A stretch of DNA of 64,000 nt, taken from positions 41,736,501 through 41,800,500 of the forward strand of contig CM074860.1 of NCBI GenBank assembly GCA_037501455.1, given 5' to 3'. The notes beneath the pieces are model-generated. The model was not told the origin of the DNA, ran no database searches, and saw only the letters and a list, made by a program, of their open reading frames with translations. Of the stretch, positions 45,353 to 57,476 are shown piece after piece. The position numbers and the translations under genes are program-made. Every line of letters begins with the position of its first letter. Position 1 is the first letter of the stretch. The stretch is from Lantana camara (lineage: Eukaryota > Streptophyta > Magnoliopsida > Lamiales > Verbenaceae).

Positions 45353-47005
45353 GTTGTATGCGAAGTTTAGTAAATGCGAGTTTTGGATCGACCGGGTTGC
45401 TTTTCTAGGTCATATTGTCTCAAGTAAGGGTTTGGAAGTAGATCCTTCAAAGATCGAGACAGTTATTCAGTGGCAGAGTCCGAAAAATGCTTCCGAGGTC
45501 AGAAGTTTCTTGGGTTTGGCTGGATATTATCGGAGATTCGTTAAGGACTTCTCTAAGATTGCAGCTCCTTTGACTCGTTTGACAAAGAAGGAAGTCAAGT
45601 TTGCTTGGGATGAGGCGTGTGAGGCAAGTTTCCAACTTTTAAAGGAGAAGTCGACCACTGCACCAATATTAGCACTCCCCGAAGGCACTGAAGGATACAT
45701 GGTTTATACGGATGCCTCGAAAGAGGGACTGGGATGTGTTTTGATGCAGAAGGGTAGGGTGATAGCCTACGCCTCGAGGAAACTGAAGGATCATGAACAG
45801 AATTATCCCACTCACGATCTCGAACTAGCGGCAGTGATCTTTGCTTTGGGGAAGTGGAGAGACTACTTATATGGAATTCCTTTCGAGATCTTTTCTGACC
45901 ACAAAAGTCTTCAATACTTGTTTTCTCAGAAGGAGTTCAATAAGAGACAAAGGCGATGGATGGAGACTTTAGCGGATTACGAGTGTACAATCCGATACCA
46001 TCCCGGAAAAGCTAATGTGGTCGCGGACGCACTTAGCAGGAAGGCTAGTGTGTCTAGTGTGAAAGTGGAAGTTGGATATGAATCCGAGTCTTTCAAGTTA
46101 AGAGCAAGTATTCGGAATATTACAGTACAACCGGATCTTCAACCAAGATTATTTGAAACTCAGAGAAGAGATCCCGAAGTTCAGAAATTAGCTCAGAAAG
46201 CTAGAGATGATCCCGAATGTCCATTTGGGTTCGATGACACAGGACTCTTAAGGTTTAAGAACAGGATTGTGGTTCCAGATGAATTGAAGAGAATTATTTT
46301 GGAAGAAGCTCACAGATCAGGGTATTCGATACATCCCGGAGGTAATAAGATGTACAAGGATTTGAAGCAGTTCTATTGGTGGAATGGACTTAAAAGGGAT
46401 GTAACTAATTTTGTGAGACATTGTCTGACTTGTCAAACCGTAAAAGCCGAGCATCAGAAGCCATCAGGGCTACTTCAACCGCTACCTATCCCAGAATGGA
46501 AATGGCAACAGGTGGCGATGGATTTCGTTTCGGGTCTTCCTAGAGTACAGGGTGGTCTTGATGGGATTTGGGTGATCGTGGATAGACTAACGAAATCGGC
46601 ACATTTTCTGGCTGTTCGGATGTCGGATAAGGTACCTAAGGTAGCCAAGAAGTATGTTGATGAAATTGTTTGACTTCATGGTGTGCCTACCAGTATTGTA
46701 TCAGATCGAGATCCGAGGTTCACTTCTAGGTTTTGGCAAGAATTGCAAAGAAATCTGGGAACAAGGCTTCAATTCAGCACAACTTTCCATCCTCAGACAG
46801 ATGGCCAGTCGGAAAGATTAATCAAATATTTGGAGGATATGTTGAGGGCTTGTGCATTGAATTTCTCGAGTTCGTGGAATGAGCAGTTATCCCTGATTGA
46901 GTTCGCCTATAATAACAGTTTTCAGGCTTCTATATGAATGGCGCCTTATGAATCCCTTTACGGACGGAAGTGTAGATCCCCCTTATTTCTCGACCTTGAA
47001 GAGTG
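45353..47005 (+). pseudogene. pol: RT thumb, RNase H and integrase of J, two stops
   Basis: RT end ([38 protein letters not shown]), RNase H with [13 protein letters not shown] (first Asp codon 45711-45713), [22 protein letters not shown] and ADALSR, then integrase: zinc finger with HPGGN and CLTC, and the DDE core with MDFVSGLPR (Asp 46521), SDRDPRF (Asp 46704) and GQSERL (Glu 46812). Stops: TGA 46671-46673, fitting CGA to TGA, and TGA 46935-46937. The frame is otherwise open to 47000, where element M is inserted at GAGTG. Integrase joins the DNA copy to the chromosome. Confidence 0.95.
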
Positions 47006-49621
47006 TGTTAGGAATAGTGCCCTAGAAAGCCGATTCGACGTAATCTGCTTTGGGACTTTTCTTGTATCACAGACAATCTTTGAATAATATACGATTGATC
47101 ATAGGCAAACACTTCTTTATATGCCAATACGTGTTTTGTGTGTTTCCATTACGTGCGCATGTATGAGAACTCCCCTAATCCTGATGACTTTAGGACTCTA
47201 CCATTTAGGTGAAATGGTTCATGAAACGAGCCCTATATCACATAAGTCATGATTAGTAAAATACTCCAAGCCGATGAGTCCTACAGACAGTGGGAGTGTC
47301 GACCTCACTCCTCTAAGGCTTGCTTGTGGGATCACGCCCTTAAGAAGGACCACCTTGTTTCATGTAGGTGCAAAGTGTATAGTTGATACGTGCGTGATAC
47401 ATGAGGGTGCTTACTTTAATAAGTAAGTTCACTGAGGTGCCCTGTGTGAGAACATTCCTAAATGGGAAAGGAAGTTTCTATTTCAGGAAATGGAAACTTC
47501 CAGATTAGGAAATATCTCACGAGTCATTGATGTGATTAATTGATCCTTAGACTTGAGGTTCCATGTTACTTTATGAGTTAACTCTGTAGTCTTTAGTATA
47601 AGCTTTAAAGGGTGTCGCCTTAGACAACTGATTCAAGGCTTATGCTGGGGCTGCACAAGTGACTCATGAAAGTGAATGAGAATCAAGAAAAGACCTACAC
47701 TTGCATATGCAAGGTGATCTCTTATTGTGTAAGTCATTCATATGCCATATGGAGTCCTTGGCCAAGGCAGTAGATCAAGACATCAAGAAAAGGGTTTCTT
47801 GGATTGAGATCAAATGGATATGAAATGCACTTAGCTTTAAGACCGTATTATTAGGGTTCTGATTATTCCCTTGCCCTAGATCTTGGTTGAGAGATAGTAA
47901 GTAGGAGGATTGTATCTCACATGAATCAATGACTTAAAGGTTCTGTCGAATCTGAACATTCCAATTCAGCTAGGGGTTAAACACCTGTTGCTAGACTATG
48001 GTCGTTTAATCTGTGGACTGATTAATTAATTAGTGAATTAATTAATTAGGGTCACTGCTAATTGAATTGAGAACCTAGAGGGTCACACACAACAACTTGG
48101 TTACATGAGTTGAGGCTTGAAAATGATTAAACGAGTTAATCGAGCCTAGAGGGTTCCACACGTGTGAAGCCACACGTGTGGGTCACGTGAGTGACACGTG
48201 TCCTTGTGACACGTGTCACACACGTGAATTTATATATATATTAAATGATTAATTTAGTTAATTATTTAATAGACTTTGGTTTAATTTTGAATTAAAAGGA
48301 AAGTCTAATCTTGGAGAAAGGAAGGTGTTCAACACATGAACCAAGAATTGTCTATTAGCTCTAAAGGGGAGCATGAGCTCCCCTATATATAGGAAAGGGG
48401 AGGGGCGGCCGAACCTAGTCCTAATGGACAAAGGATTTGGTCCCTCTCTCTCCTATTACTTGATCATCAAGTATTTTCCAACTTTGACTTTGAATTCTAA
48501 TTCTAGTCAACTTTTAAGAGAGCTAAAAATATCCAAACTATTCCCTAGGTTAAGCCTAAACACTAACTAGAGAACTAGCATCCTTACTAGTTAGATTGTG
48601 ATCAAGTTGGTGGACTTTCTCTAGAGACTTCAAGTTAGAAGTTTGAAGATTCGAGCTTTACCAAGGAGAGGGGATCAAGCCGCGCGAAGAGCGTTCTTGG
48701 GTGGCTTGAAACGCTTCAAGAAAGAATAAAAGAAAAGTAAGTTTTCTATCTTTACGAATTTGGTTACACGATTACGAGTTCAAGGTCCTTTTGTTGGGAA
48801 AATTTTTTAAATTCCGCTGCTTTCTGATTCGTGTTTTCCAACAAGTGAGGGACCAAATCCTTTGTCCATTAGGACTAGGTTCGGCCGCCCCTCCCCTTTC
48901 CTATATATAGGGGAGCTCATGCTCCCCTTTAGAGCTAATAGACAATTCTTGGTTCATGTGTTGAACACCTTCCTTTCTCCAAGATTAAATAAAACCCTAG
49001 GTTAAGCCTAAACACTAACTAGAGAACTAGCATCCTTACTAGTTAGATTGTAGCCAAGTTGGTGGACTATCTCTAGAGACTTCAAGTTAGAAGTTTTGAA
49101 GATTCGAGCTTTACCAAAAGTGGGGATTAAGCAAAACGATAAGAAGGGATGATGAAACGATTCTCAACCCAACAGAAAACGAGTGAAAAAATCGAACCAA
49201 AGAAGATGGCGAAAACCGTTCGTCCATATCCTGAAAGATGAGTTTTTTCACGAGGGTTTTATGGCTGGCAGATTTCTACTTTCGCAAAATTGGTTTTCGA
49301 AGGGAGTTTCAATCCTGCTTTTCTCGTTTCATGTTTCTTTCTTTATGTTATATTGTTAAGAACATCTCTAACATGATTTGAATCTAGGTTGGTGTGGATT
49401 GTTATCCCGACAATGGATTCTGAAGAAGAAAGAGACTTTCGAGGGACGGGTTGTCAAGCCGCGAGAAGAGCGTTCTTGGGTGGCTTGAAACGCTTCAAGA
49501 AAGAACAAAAGAAAAGTAAGTTTTCTATCTCTACGAATTTGGTTACACGATTGCGAGTCCAAGATCCTTTTGTTGGAAAATTTTTTAAATTCCGCTACTT
49601 TCTGATTCGTGTTTTCCAACA
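47006..49621 (+). mobile_element. 5' LTR of M, rearranged (2.62 kb)
   Basis: Follows the 3' LTR up to about 48312. Then comes about 230 bp in inverted orientation (the promoter region with TATA), then a first copy of the downstream part ending in TTTTCCAACAAG at 48845, then a second downstream copy from GAGGGACCAAATCC (48846) to the true end at 49621. The 3' LTR and solo LTR L have the simple order. TATA motifs CTATATATAG are at 48383-48392 (inverted block) and 48901-48910. Confidence 0.9.
48159..48226 (+). promoter_or_regulatory. six G-boxes (CACGTG) in the M LTR
   Basis: CACGTG at 48159, 48173, 48184, 48195, 48210 and 48221. CACGTG is the core site for plant bHLH and bZIP factors. The array is repeated in the 3' LTR (56354-56421) and in solo LTR L (60339-60406, six sites), so it is a conserved part of the U3 region, upstream of the TATA motif. 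Inference: control by stress- or light-responsive factors. Confidence 0.8.
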
Positions 49622-52006
49622 AGTGGTATCAGAGCCACCTCGTTAATCGTGTTTCTGATTTGTCTCAATTATTCTGAATTTGGTAGAAATTCTTAGGCTT
49701 GATGCGAATGAGTATTTGTAATTGTTTTAGAAAGCCTGAATTACGAAACTGTATTTTTTCCTGAAAGTTTCTGAAAATTGGTTTTTGCAAAATTTAATTT
49801 TTTGAAAACAATTTTAGATTTGAAACTGTATAAACTGTTTTTGGATTTCTTGGATTGGTTTTGCTTTTGAACGAAAACACGAAACCAAAAGCCTAGATTA
49901 CGAACACGAGAAACCCCGCGCGCGAAGGCGTCGCGCGCGCGGGCTTCGCGCGCACCGCCCGCCTGTCCTAGGCGCGCGCAGGCATCACCGCCACCGCCCT
50001 CCCATAAGCGTGCGGGCGGGCCCGCCCAGGGCTGCCGGGAGAGGCCGCCCGCCGTCTCGCCCAGGCTGGGCGAGAATCCCGCAAGGCGTGCGGGATAGCT
50101 CGCCCAGGCCGCCCGCTGTCGCCCGCCATCCTTGCCGAGAAGAGCTGCGCGCAGGAGCGCGCGGCGTGCACGCCCAGCGCGCGCACTCGCGCGGCCTTGG
50201 CCGCGCGCAGTGTGCGCCTGTCGCGTGCGCGCGCGCGCACGCCCGTAACGAGCAGCCCGTCTCGTGCAAGGGCCCCGTTTTCGTAGTCCGTGTTTTTCGT
50301 GTTTCGTGCAATCCAGTCCCAATTTTTATTTTTAATTTTAAAATTTTATTTTTGAATATTTATTTTAATTTTTGAATAAAACTTAAAATTGGGATTTTTT
50401 GAGAAATTGAAACGGTTTATATTTTGGGAAAATACATCTTTGATAAAATTATTAATTTTCAGAAATTAATTGGAATTTTATCTGTTTTGGTAATTGGGAT
50501 TTATTGAAAACTTTTATAAATAAGACTCGCATCAAGTCGTGTTTTAAGTCATTAGGACTTGAAACGGGAATTTTAATTTGTTGGCTAAATTTAAATTCTC
50601 GCAAAAGCATGTTAGGTGATCATGGGTTTAGATCTATGTATGGTTTTAATTTATGCACATGGATGGTTTAAATTGGGGTTGGAGCCCTATAGTTGCGTTT
50701 TTCAATTGAGGTTGGAGCCTCACTTATGTGCGTACTGTTATGTGATTTATTATGTGGCTTTCCATATTACTGTTTTTGAGGCCGGGGTATGCCCCGTGTA
50801 ATTGTCTAAGGCCAATATGAAGATTGAGCCTTATTACTTTATGTCTTTTTCTTTTTATTGTAATTTGAGAGTAGAGATAGGTGGTGAGGTTTTATTTTCA
50901 TTTTGGAGACAATGCACCCATGGAGTAAGATGGACCACATTCAAGTAACAAAGAGGCCATAAGTGAAGACCCCTCAAAATGTTAGGGAGGGGAATCTCAA
51001 TTGTTAAATGTAATAGAGATAGGGCTCGTATTTTGTTACCGCTTTCCCTTATGTGATTTGAACTGTTTGTGTGGCATGTATGTTAGAACTTGTGATTGTG
51101 GGGTGGCTCCCACATATCATGCATAAGATAGGTAGAACCCATGATCATTACATGTTAGTATCATGCTAGGACATGTTATCTGTTTATGTGCTTGTTTGAA
51201 ATGCATTTAAGTGTACTTGCATTAATCAAGACTAATAAAATTGGATAACATATATGTTGGTGAGGTCGAACCGAACAACTCTTCGGTTGATTCGAAAATT
51301 CCCATTAAATATTAAGCTCATTTCGAATAATAGGTATTTAATTCGAGATGCAAATTTTGAATTAAATTCCTAGCATTCCATCAATAGGTTTTAAGTTTAG
51401 TAAGTAAAGCTAGTTATTGTCCGCGAGTCGTGGGATAGCTAGTGGAGCTTATTAGTTCTTAGTTACCTAATTGATCATTTTAAATGATTAATATTTCGTG
51501 GTTAATTTTGGCAAGGGCGATGTCCGCGAGTCGTGGGTCGTTCGAACTAAGTTTTGATCATGATCTTATGATTGATGGGTCTAGCTTAACGCCTAAGTAA
51601 ATATGGATGTCGCACGAGTCGTGGGTCCATATTGAAAGATAGGTGATGCAAAAACAATTACTAAGAGTTCTAAAGGTGTTAGAATTGGTAAGTTGTACCT
51701 ACCTAGGGTTATACTTAGAATGTCCACGAGTCGTGGGTTCGAGGTAAAATGCTTAGGATCTTAGTACCCATTGGGAAACGTGTTCCTCTTAGATCTTTGG
51801 GAATTATAGATCTTTGAAAAACAGTGGGAGCTACATTAGATTAAAGACCTTATCTTATGTATATCGTTATTATTCAGCATGCTCACCTAGTTCTCTGCTT
51901 AGCATTTAGGTTGTAGTTCTGTGATTCTCTACAATATGAAATGCAAACCCATTCGTATCCATCCTTAAGTCAAATAAGTTGACTAAGTCCTGACTAACTC
52001 TAAATG
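49622..52006 (+). mobile_element. M primer site and non-coding leader
   Basis: TGGTATCAGAGCC at 49624-49636, three bases from the LTR end. The 2.4-kb leader has a GC-rich block (49910-50260), a repeated GGTTGGAGCC motif near 50680-50725, and four copies of a CGAGTCGTGGG motif (about 51420-51735). There is no convincing reading frame before 52007. Frames in the GC-rich block exist on both strands and in several phases, which argues against coding. Confidence 0.8.
49910..50260. other. GC-rich, CpG-dense block in the M leader
   Basis: About 350 bases dominated by GCGCGC, CGCCCG and similar runs, in strong contrast to the AT-rich DNA on both sides. The base change is sharp at both edges. It would form very stable RNA secondary structure at the start of the element's RNA. 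Overlapping open frames on both strands follow from the lack of A and T. Confidence 0.75.
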
Positions 52007-55000
52007 GCTTCGGGTCCTAAAATTCATTTTAGAATCCGACTAGAGAAAGGCGTTCTCTAAAGGGCGAAGTTTTCAATTGTGAAAAGTCGACCCGGGCCAA
52101 AAGAGAAGCAATCTGAGTTGAATGGATTTTTCCAAACCACTTAAAAGCAATTGAACCACCTCATAAAAACGTTACAAGGTATAACATTATGGAATTATTC
52201 AATATTCCAAATGAGGAAACAAGTGCACACGAACAAGGTCTAAAGATCTTATTTGAAGATCTTATGGTCTCGGTCATCAACTGAGAAAAGAGTTCTCAAT
52301 GCACTGATTGCTTACATTGCTTCGACTATCAATCAAACCCTTTATGCTCAACTAGAATGATGCTAATGTAGCATAGTTAATCATTTAAGTTGATAATGGT
52401 TGAGAGCATCCTTAAGAAGGAATAAAAGGTTGAGATGGTTAATTCTTCTTCTAAAACTCCCTAAGTTAAAGGCTTGAAGGCCTAAAGAAGAAGAAACCCT
52501 TAAGAGCCCAATGGAGGGGCATGTAAGGGGTGCGCCCAAAAGACACTAGAGATCAAATAGGACGTTTGCTTCTATGGTAGCAAATAAGGACTTTGAAAGG
52601 GAACTGCGAAGAGTATGAGTACTCTGAAATGTTACCTCGTTTAGTAATTCTACTAGGAATAGAATTCACTAGTCTTGAGTCAATTCAGCATAATCCGTTG
52701 TGCAAAGACTCAAGGCACTAATGTTCTGAACATACAACGAGATAACAAAAGTCAGTGAGATGACAAAGCTTCGAATTACTTTGGAACGTTGAGATATAAA
52801 AGGATTAGCAAGTCAGACACCTTAGGATCATTCTATGAAAATGAACCTGTAGAGTTGACTTCCTGTGAATCCTATCTCAAAGGGAAAACGTTCCCGGAAC
52901 ATTGTTTAGGTGAAACATGGAACGTTCCAAAATTATAGTGGATTTCGATTCATGCTGATGAGTGTAAGATGCTTAATGTAAGCATTAGATACAATCGTCA
53001 GTTTAATCATTATGAATGAATGTACTTGTTAAAGTACAAATTCGAAACTTATATGAAATTCTTAGAATTTCAAAAGGAGGTTAGGAACCGAAGTAGTCAT
53101 AAGTTATAGGCAAATCGATATGATCGAGATAGCCAATATCTTATCAACTAATTCCTTAGTCATCTTAGAAATAATAGGATTATCTCTCAGTAAACTAATT
53201 CGAGAACACCTTAGTGTTTCCGAATGAGGGAATGAAACCTTATAGGATATGGTCCATTCCATAGCAAGCTTTACTAACTTATAATCATTCTAGGAATAAA
53301 CTCCCAGAATATGCAGTTAGAGATTTTTGAATTTTGCACCTTCCAAAATCAGTCCTTTAGATGCACTATGCAATGTGGCACACTAAATTCCCTAATTATT
53401 CTTGTCCAAGAATTTAGTGGAATCCTCTTAAGTAAAGAGGATAGTGGGAGATAGGCTTGAAATGAGTTCAAGTTTATACAAACAATATTGGATATCATTT
53501 CTGCGATTCCCTTAGACAAAGGTTGTTTGTCTCAAGGAATGTATCTTTCTTAAGGAATCGTTCCTATAGAAGAAGAAAGACAAGCAAGCAGACCTCAAAG
53601 AAATTTGAGAATAAATATCCACGCCACATATAGAAGAAACGAGCCCATCTGATGAAACTTAGCCAAATTTTAGAGTATGTACACGTGTGAAACCCTTCTC
53701 TTAAGATGCGTTTAGAACGCGTTCCTAGATAGCCAAGGAATTACTTGAAGAGGAGACACTGTCAGATTTGGAATCTGAGTAGTGTAAGCAAGCCTTGAAA
53801 TCCAATATGGATTCCATATACTTAAACCGAGTTTTGACCTTGGTTGATCCACCTGATAGGATCAAGCTCCTAGAGCTTCGAGTAAATGGAAAGCATTACA
53901 ACCTTCTTGACGGTTGAAATGCAAAAGTCCATTTGGGTTGTGTTTACCATATCCTCATATTCTGACTATGAGATATGATAAATGAATATGAGAACTATCT
54001 TGTTCAATATGAGATTGAAAGAGACTGAAATAAGGTATTTCTATAAATCTCATATTCAGTGGGAGTATGCATAAGGTATGCAAATCCCTGAAGTCAATCT
54101 GTGGATTGATGAAGGCTTCTAGGATTAGACAATTCGATTCCATAGGATAGTCAAATCGTTTGACACAGATGGAAGTCGAATAAGTCTCAAAGTGTACGTA
54201 GGAAAGTTAGTGATGTAAGAGTCAATTTTTGGTTCTTTAGAAAACGACATCCTTCTCATTAGGAATGTCAAGGACGACGTGAAAGTTACCAATTCTTGTT
54301 TAAGAAACAATTTGACATGAAAGATCTTAGTGATTATCCTATATTCTCGACATTCAGATCTATAGAAGATAGATCTAAGAGAATAAAAGGATTATCACAA
54401 AATGAGTACATAACCACGGTACTAAAAGGAGTTTAGTATGGACAATGGAACATCTCTTTTGAAGAGTATGTGTCCTAAGATAACTTTGAGAAAGTTAGAA
54501 TATCCAAAATCCCTTTAAGTGAAAGGGTGCATAATGTATGAAAAGTTATGTACTAAATTAGATATGGCGCAACACTAAGCGTAGTAGGCCGAATCTAATA
54601 TGACCTCAGAGAAGGTCATTAGATCTCTGTAAAGGATGTCCTCAGAGTACTTGAGAAGAAATGAGGATATGTATTAGTTTACAGAGCCCAAAAGATCTTG
54701 TTGTTAGAAGAATATTTGATGTAATCGTTCATCAAACATAAATGATTATGAAATCATTGAAAGGATACAACTTCTACCAGAATGGTAATGCAATGTATTG
54801 GAAAGGGGTTCCAAGGACGGACATTACAAAACTCAACTATCGTAGTTGAGAACTTAGTCGTATTATATAATACTAAGTTAAGTGTTTGGGTAAGAAACTC
54901 CATCTAACTTGTTAGATGAAGTTCCTAGCATGAAAACAACTCCTTGATCATATTGTATGATAAAAAGGATGGTTGCTCAAGTAAGAGAACCAAGACCTCA

Positions 55001-55140
55001 CCAAGAGACTGAACACGTGATTACGAATCACTTTATAAGGAAAAGGTGTTTCCTAAGAGATGTGTAAACAAGAGGTTCACATCAGCAGAGAATATAGCAG
55101 ATCCACTTTGGAAACGCCCAAAGTCAATAGGGTCTCTAAG
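52007..55140 (+). pseudogene. pol: decayed copia gag-pol of element M
   Basis: Read across frames, remnants appear in Ty1/copia order: MASGPKI start (52007), a GNCEEYEY zinc-knuckle-end-like piece near 52600, SCESYLKGKT of the GAG-pre-integrase domain (about 52863-52892), integrase-like patches to about 53330, an RT start SIYLNRVLTLVDPPDR (about 53812-53865), RSKRIKGLSQNEYI near 54370-54410, and ENIADP (55088-55107) at the RNase H end. Stops and frameshifts occur every few dozen codons. The order favours a Tork/Angela-like copia source; the clade is my inference. Confidence 0.75.
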
Positions 55141-55189
55141 TGCATCTTGAGAAGATGGGACTTAGAGTACCTAAATGGCTTTTACGGGC

Positions 55190-55200
55190 AAGTGGGAGAT
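55190..55200 (+). promoter_or_regulatory. polypurine tract of M
   Basis: AAGTGGGAGAT immediately before the 3' LTR start TGTTAGG, the common arrangement in plant copia elements. Confidence 0.85.
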
Positions 55201-57471
55201 TGTTAGGAATAGTGCCCTAGAAAGCCGATTCGACGTAATCTGCTTTGGGACTTTTCTTGTATCACAGACAATCTTTGAATAATATACGATTGATCATAGG
55301 CAAACACTTCTTTATATGCCAATACGTGTTTTGTGTGTTTCCATTACGTGCGCATGTATGAGAACTCCCCTAATCCTGATGACTTTAGGACTCTACCATT
55401 TAGGTGAAATGGTTCATGAAACGAGCCCTATATCACATAAGTCATGATTAGTAAAATACTCCAAGCCGATGAGTCCTACAGACAGTGGGAGTGTCAACCT
55501 GACTCCTCTAAGGCTTGCTTGTGGGATCACGCCCTTAAGAAGGACCGCCTTGTTTCATGTAGGTGCAAAGTGTATAGTTGATACGTGCATGATACATGAG
55601 GGTGCTTACTTTAATAAGTAAGTTCACTGAGGTGCCCTGTGTGAGAACATTCCTAAATGGGAAAGGAAGTTTCTATTTCAGGAAATGGAAACTTCCAGAT
55701 TAGGAAATATCTCACGAGTCATTGATGTGATTAATTGATCCTTAGACTTGAGGTTCCATGTTACTTTATGAGTTAACTCTGTAGTCTTTGGTATAAGCTT
55801 TAAAGGGTGTCGCCTTAGACAACTGATTCAAGGCTTATGCTGGGGCTGCACAAGTGACTCATGAAAGTGAATGAGAATCAAGAAAGGACCTACACTTGCA
55901 TATGCAAGGTGATCTCTTATTGTGTAAGTCATTCATATGCCATATGGAGTCATTGGCCAAGGCAGTAGATCAAGACATCAAGAAAAGGGTTTCTTGGATT
56001 GAGATCAAATGGATATGAAATGCACTTAGCTTTAAGACCGTATTATTAGGGTTCTGATTATTCCCTTGCCCTAGATCTTGGTTGAGAGATAGTAAGTAGG
56101 AGGATTGTATCTCACATGAATCAATGACTTAAAGGTTCTGTCGAATCTGAACATTCCAATTCAGCTAGGGGTTAAACACCTGTTGCTAGACTATGGTCGT
56201 TTAATCTGTGGATTGATTAATTAATTAGTGAATTAATTAATTAGGGTCACTGCTAATGGAATTGAGAACCTAGAGGGTCACACACAACAACTTGGTTACA
56301 TGAGTTGAGGCTTGAAAATGATTAAACGAGTTAATCGAGCCTAGAGGGTTCCACACGTGTGAAGCCACACGTGTGGGTCACGTGAGTGACACGTGTCCTT
56401 GTGACACGTGTCACTCACGTGAATTTATATATATATTAAATGATTAATTTAGTTAATTATTTAATAGACTTTGGTTTAATTTTGAATTAAAAGGAAAGTC
56501 TAATTTTGGAGAAAATAATCTAGTTAATTAATTATGAATTAATTAATTAGATAAAAATAAGTTATTTATTTTATAATAAATAAAGTATAAAATTATCCAA
56601 AAATAGTTTGGATATTTTTAGCTCTCTTAAAAGTTGACTAGAATTAGAATTCAAAGTCAAAGTTGGAAAATACTTGATGATCAAGTAATAGGAGAGAGAG
56701 GGACCAAATCCTTTGTCCATTAGGACTAGGTTCGGCCGCCCCTCCCCTTTCCTATATATAGGGGAGCTCATTCTCCCCTTTAGAGCTAATAGACAATTCT
56801 TGGTTCATGTGTTGAACACCTTCCTTTCTCCAAGATTAAATAAAACCCTAGGTTAAGCCTAAACACTAACTAGAGAACTAGCATCCTTACTAGTTAGATT
56901 GTAGCCAAGTTGGTGGACTATCTCTAGAGACTTCAAGTTAGAAGTTTTGAAGATTCGAGCTTTACCAAAAGTGGGGATTAAGCAAAACGATCAGAAGGGA
57001 TGATGAAACGATTCTCAACCCAACAGAAAACGAGTGAAAAAATCGAACCAAAGAAGATGGCGAAAACCGTTCGTCCATATCCTGAAAGATGAGTTTTTTC
57101 ACGAGGGTTTTATGGCTGGCAGATTTCTACTTTCGCAAAACTGGTTTTCGAAGGGAGTTTCAATCCTGCTTTTCTCGTTTCATGTTTCTTTCTTTATGTT
57201 ATATTGTTATGAACATCTCTAACATGATTTGAATCTAGGTTGGTGTGGATTGTTATCCCGACAATGGATTCTGAAGAAGAAAGAGACTTTCGAGGGACGG
57301 GTTGTCAAGCCGCGAGAAGAGCGTTCTTGGGTGGCTTGAAACGCTTCAAGAAAGAACAAAAGAAAAGTAAGTTTTCTATCTCTACGAATTTGGTTACACG
57401 ATTGCGAGTCCATGATCCTTTTGTTGGAAAATTTTTAAATTCCGCTGCTTTCTGATTCGTGTTTTCCAACA
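55201..57471 (+). mobile_element. 3' LTR of M (2.27 kb, unrearranged)
   Basis: TGTTAGGAATAG to TTTTCCAACA. Six G-boxes at 56354-56421, TATA motif CTATATATAG at 56752-56761 next to a GGGGAGC...CTCCCC element, and a small frame (MDSEEERDF at 57264) that is also present in the 5' LTR and is likely accidental. A TTAATTAATTA-rich segment (56515-56585) is present here and in L but replaced by the inverted block in the 5' LTR. Confidence 0.92.
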
Positions 57472-57476
57472 GAGTG

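Larger units (their letters stand above)
47006..57471 (+). mobile_element. element M: Ty1/copia-type, 10.5 kb, TSD GAGTG
   Basis: LTRs 47006-49621 and 55201-57471 (TGTTAGGAATAG start, TTTTCCAACA end), tRNA-Met primer site, polypurine AAGTGGGAGAT, and perfect target duplications GAGTG (47001-47005, 57472-57476). In the first 1.3 kb the LTRs differ at about 10 positions, so it is a fairly recent insertion. The interior has copia-like remnants in the correct order but no open frame. Solo LTR L (59613-61421) is a related copy in the other direction. Confidence 0.93.

Noticed and set aside
49741..50375. Overlapping Arg/Ala-rich open frames of 90-193 codons on both strands
   Set aside because: They overlap in several frames on both strands within the GC-rich leader of M, with no domain or start context; lack of A/T removes stop codons by chance.
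57264..57455. Conserved small protein starting MDSEEERDF in the M LTRs
   Set aside because: Identical in the 5' and 3' LTR because the LTRs are near copies; L does not keep the frame, and it ends at LTR positions of no coding relevance.
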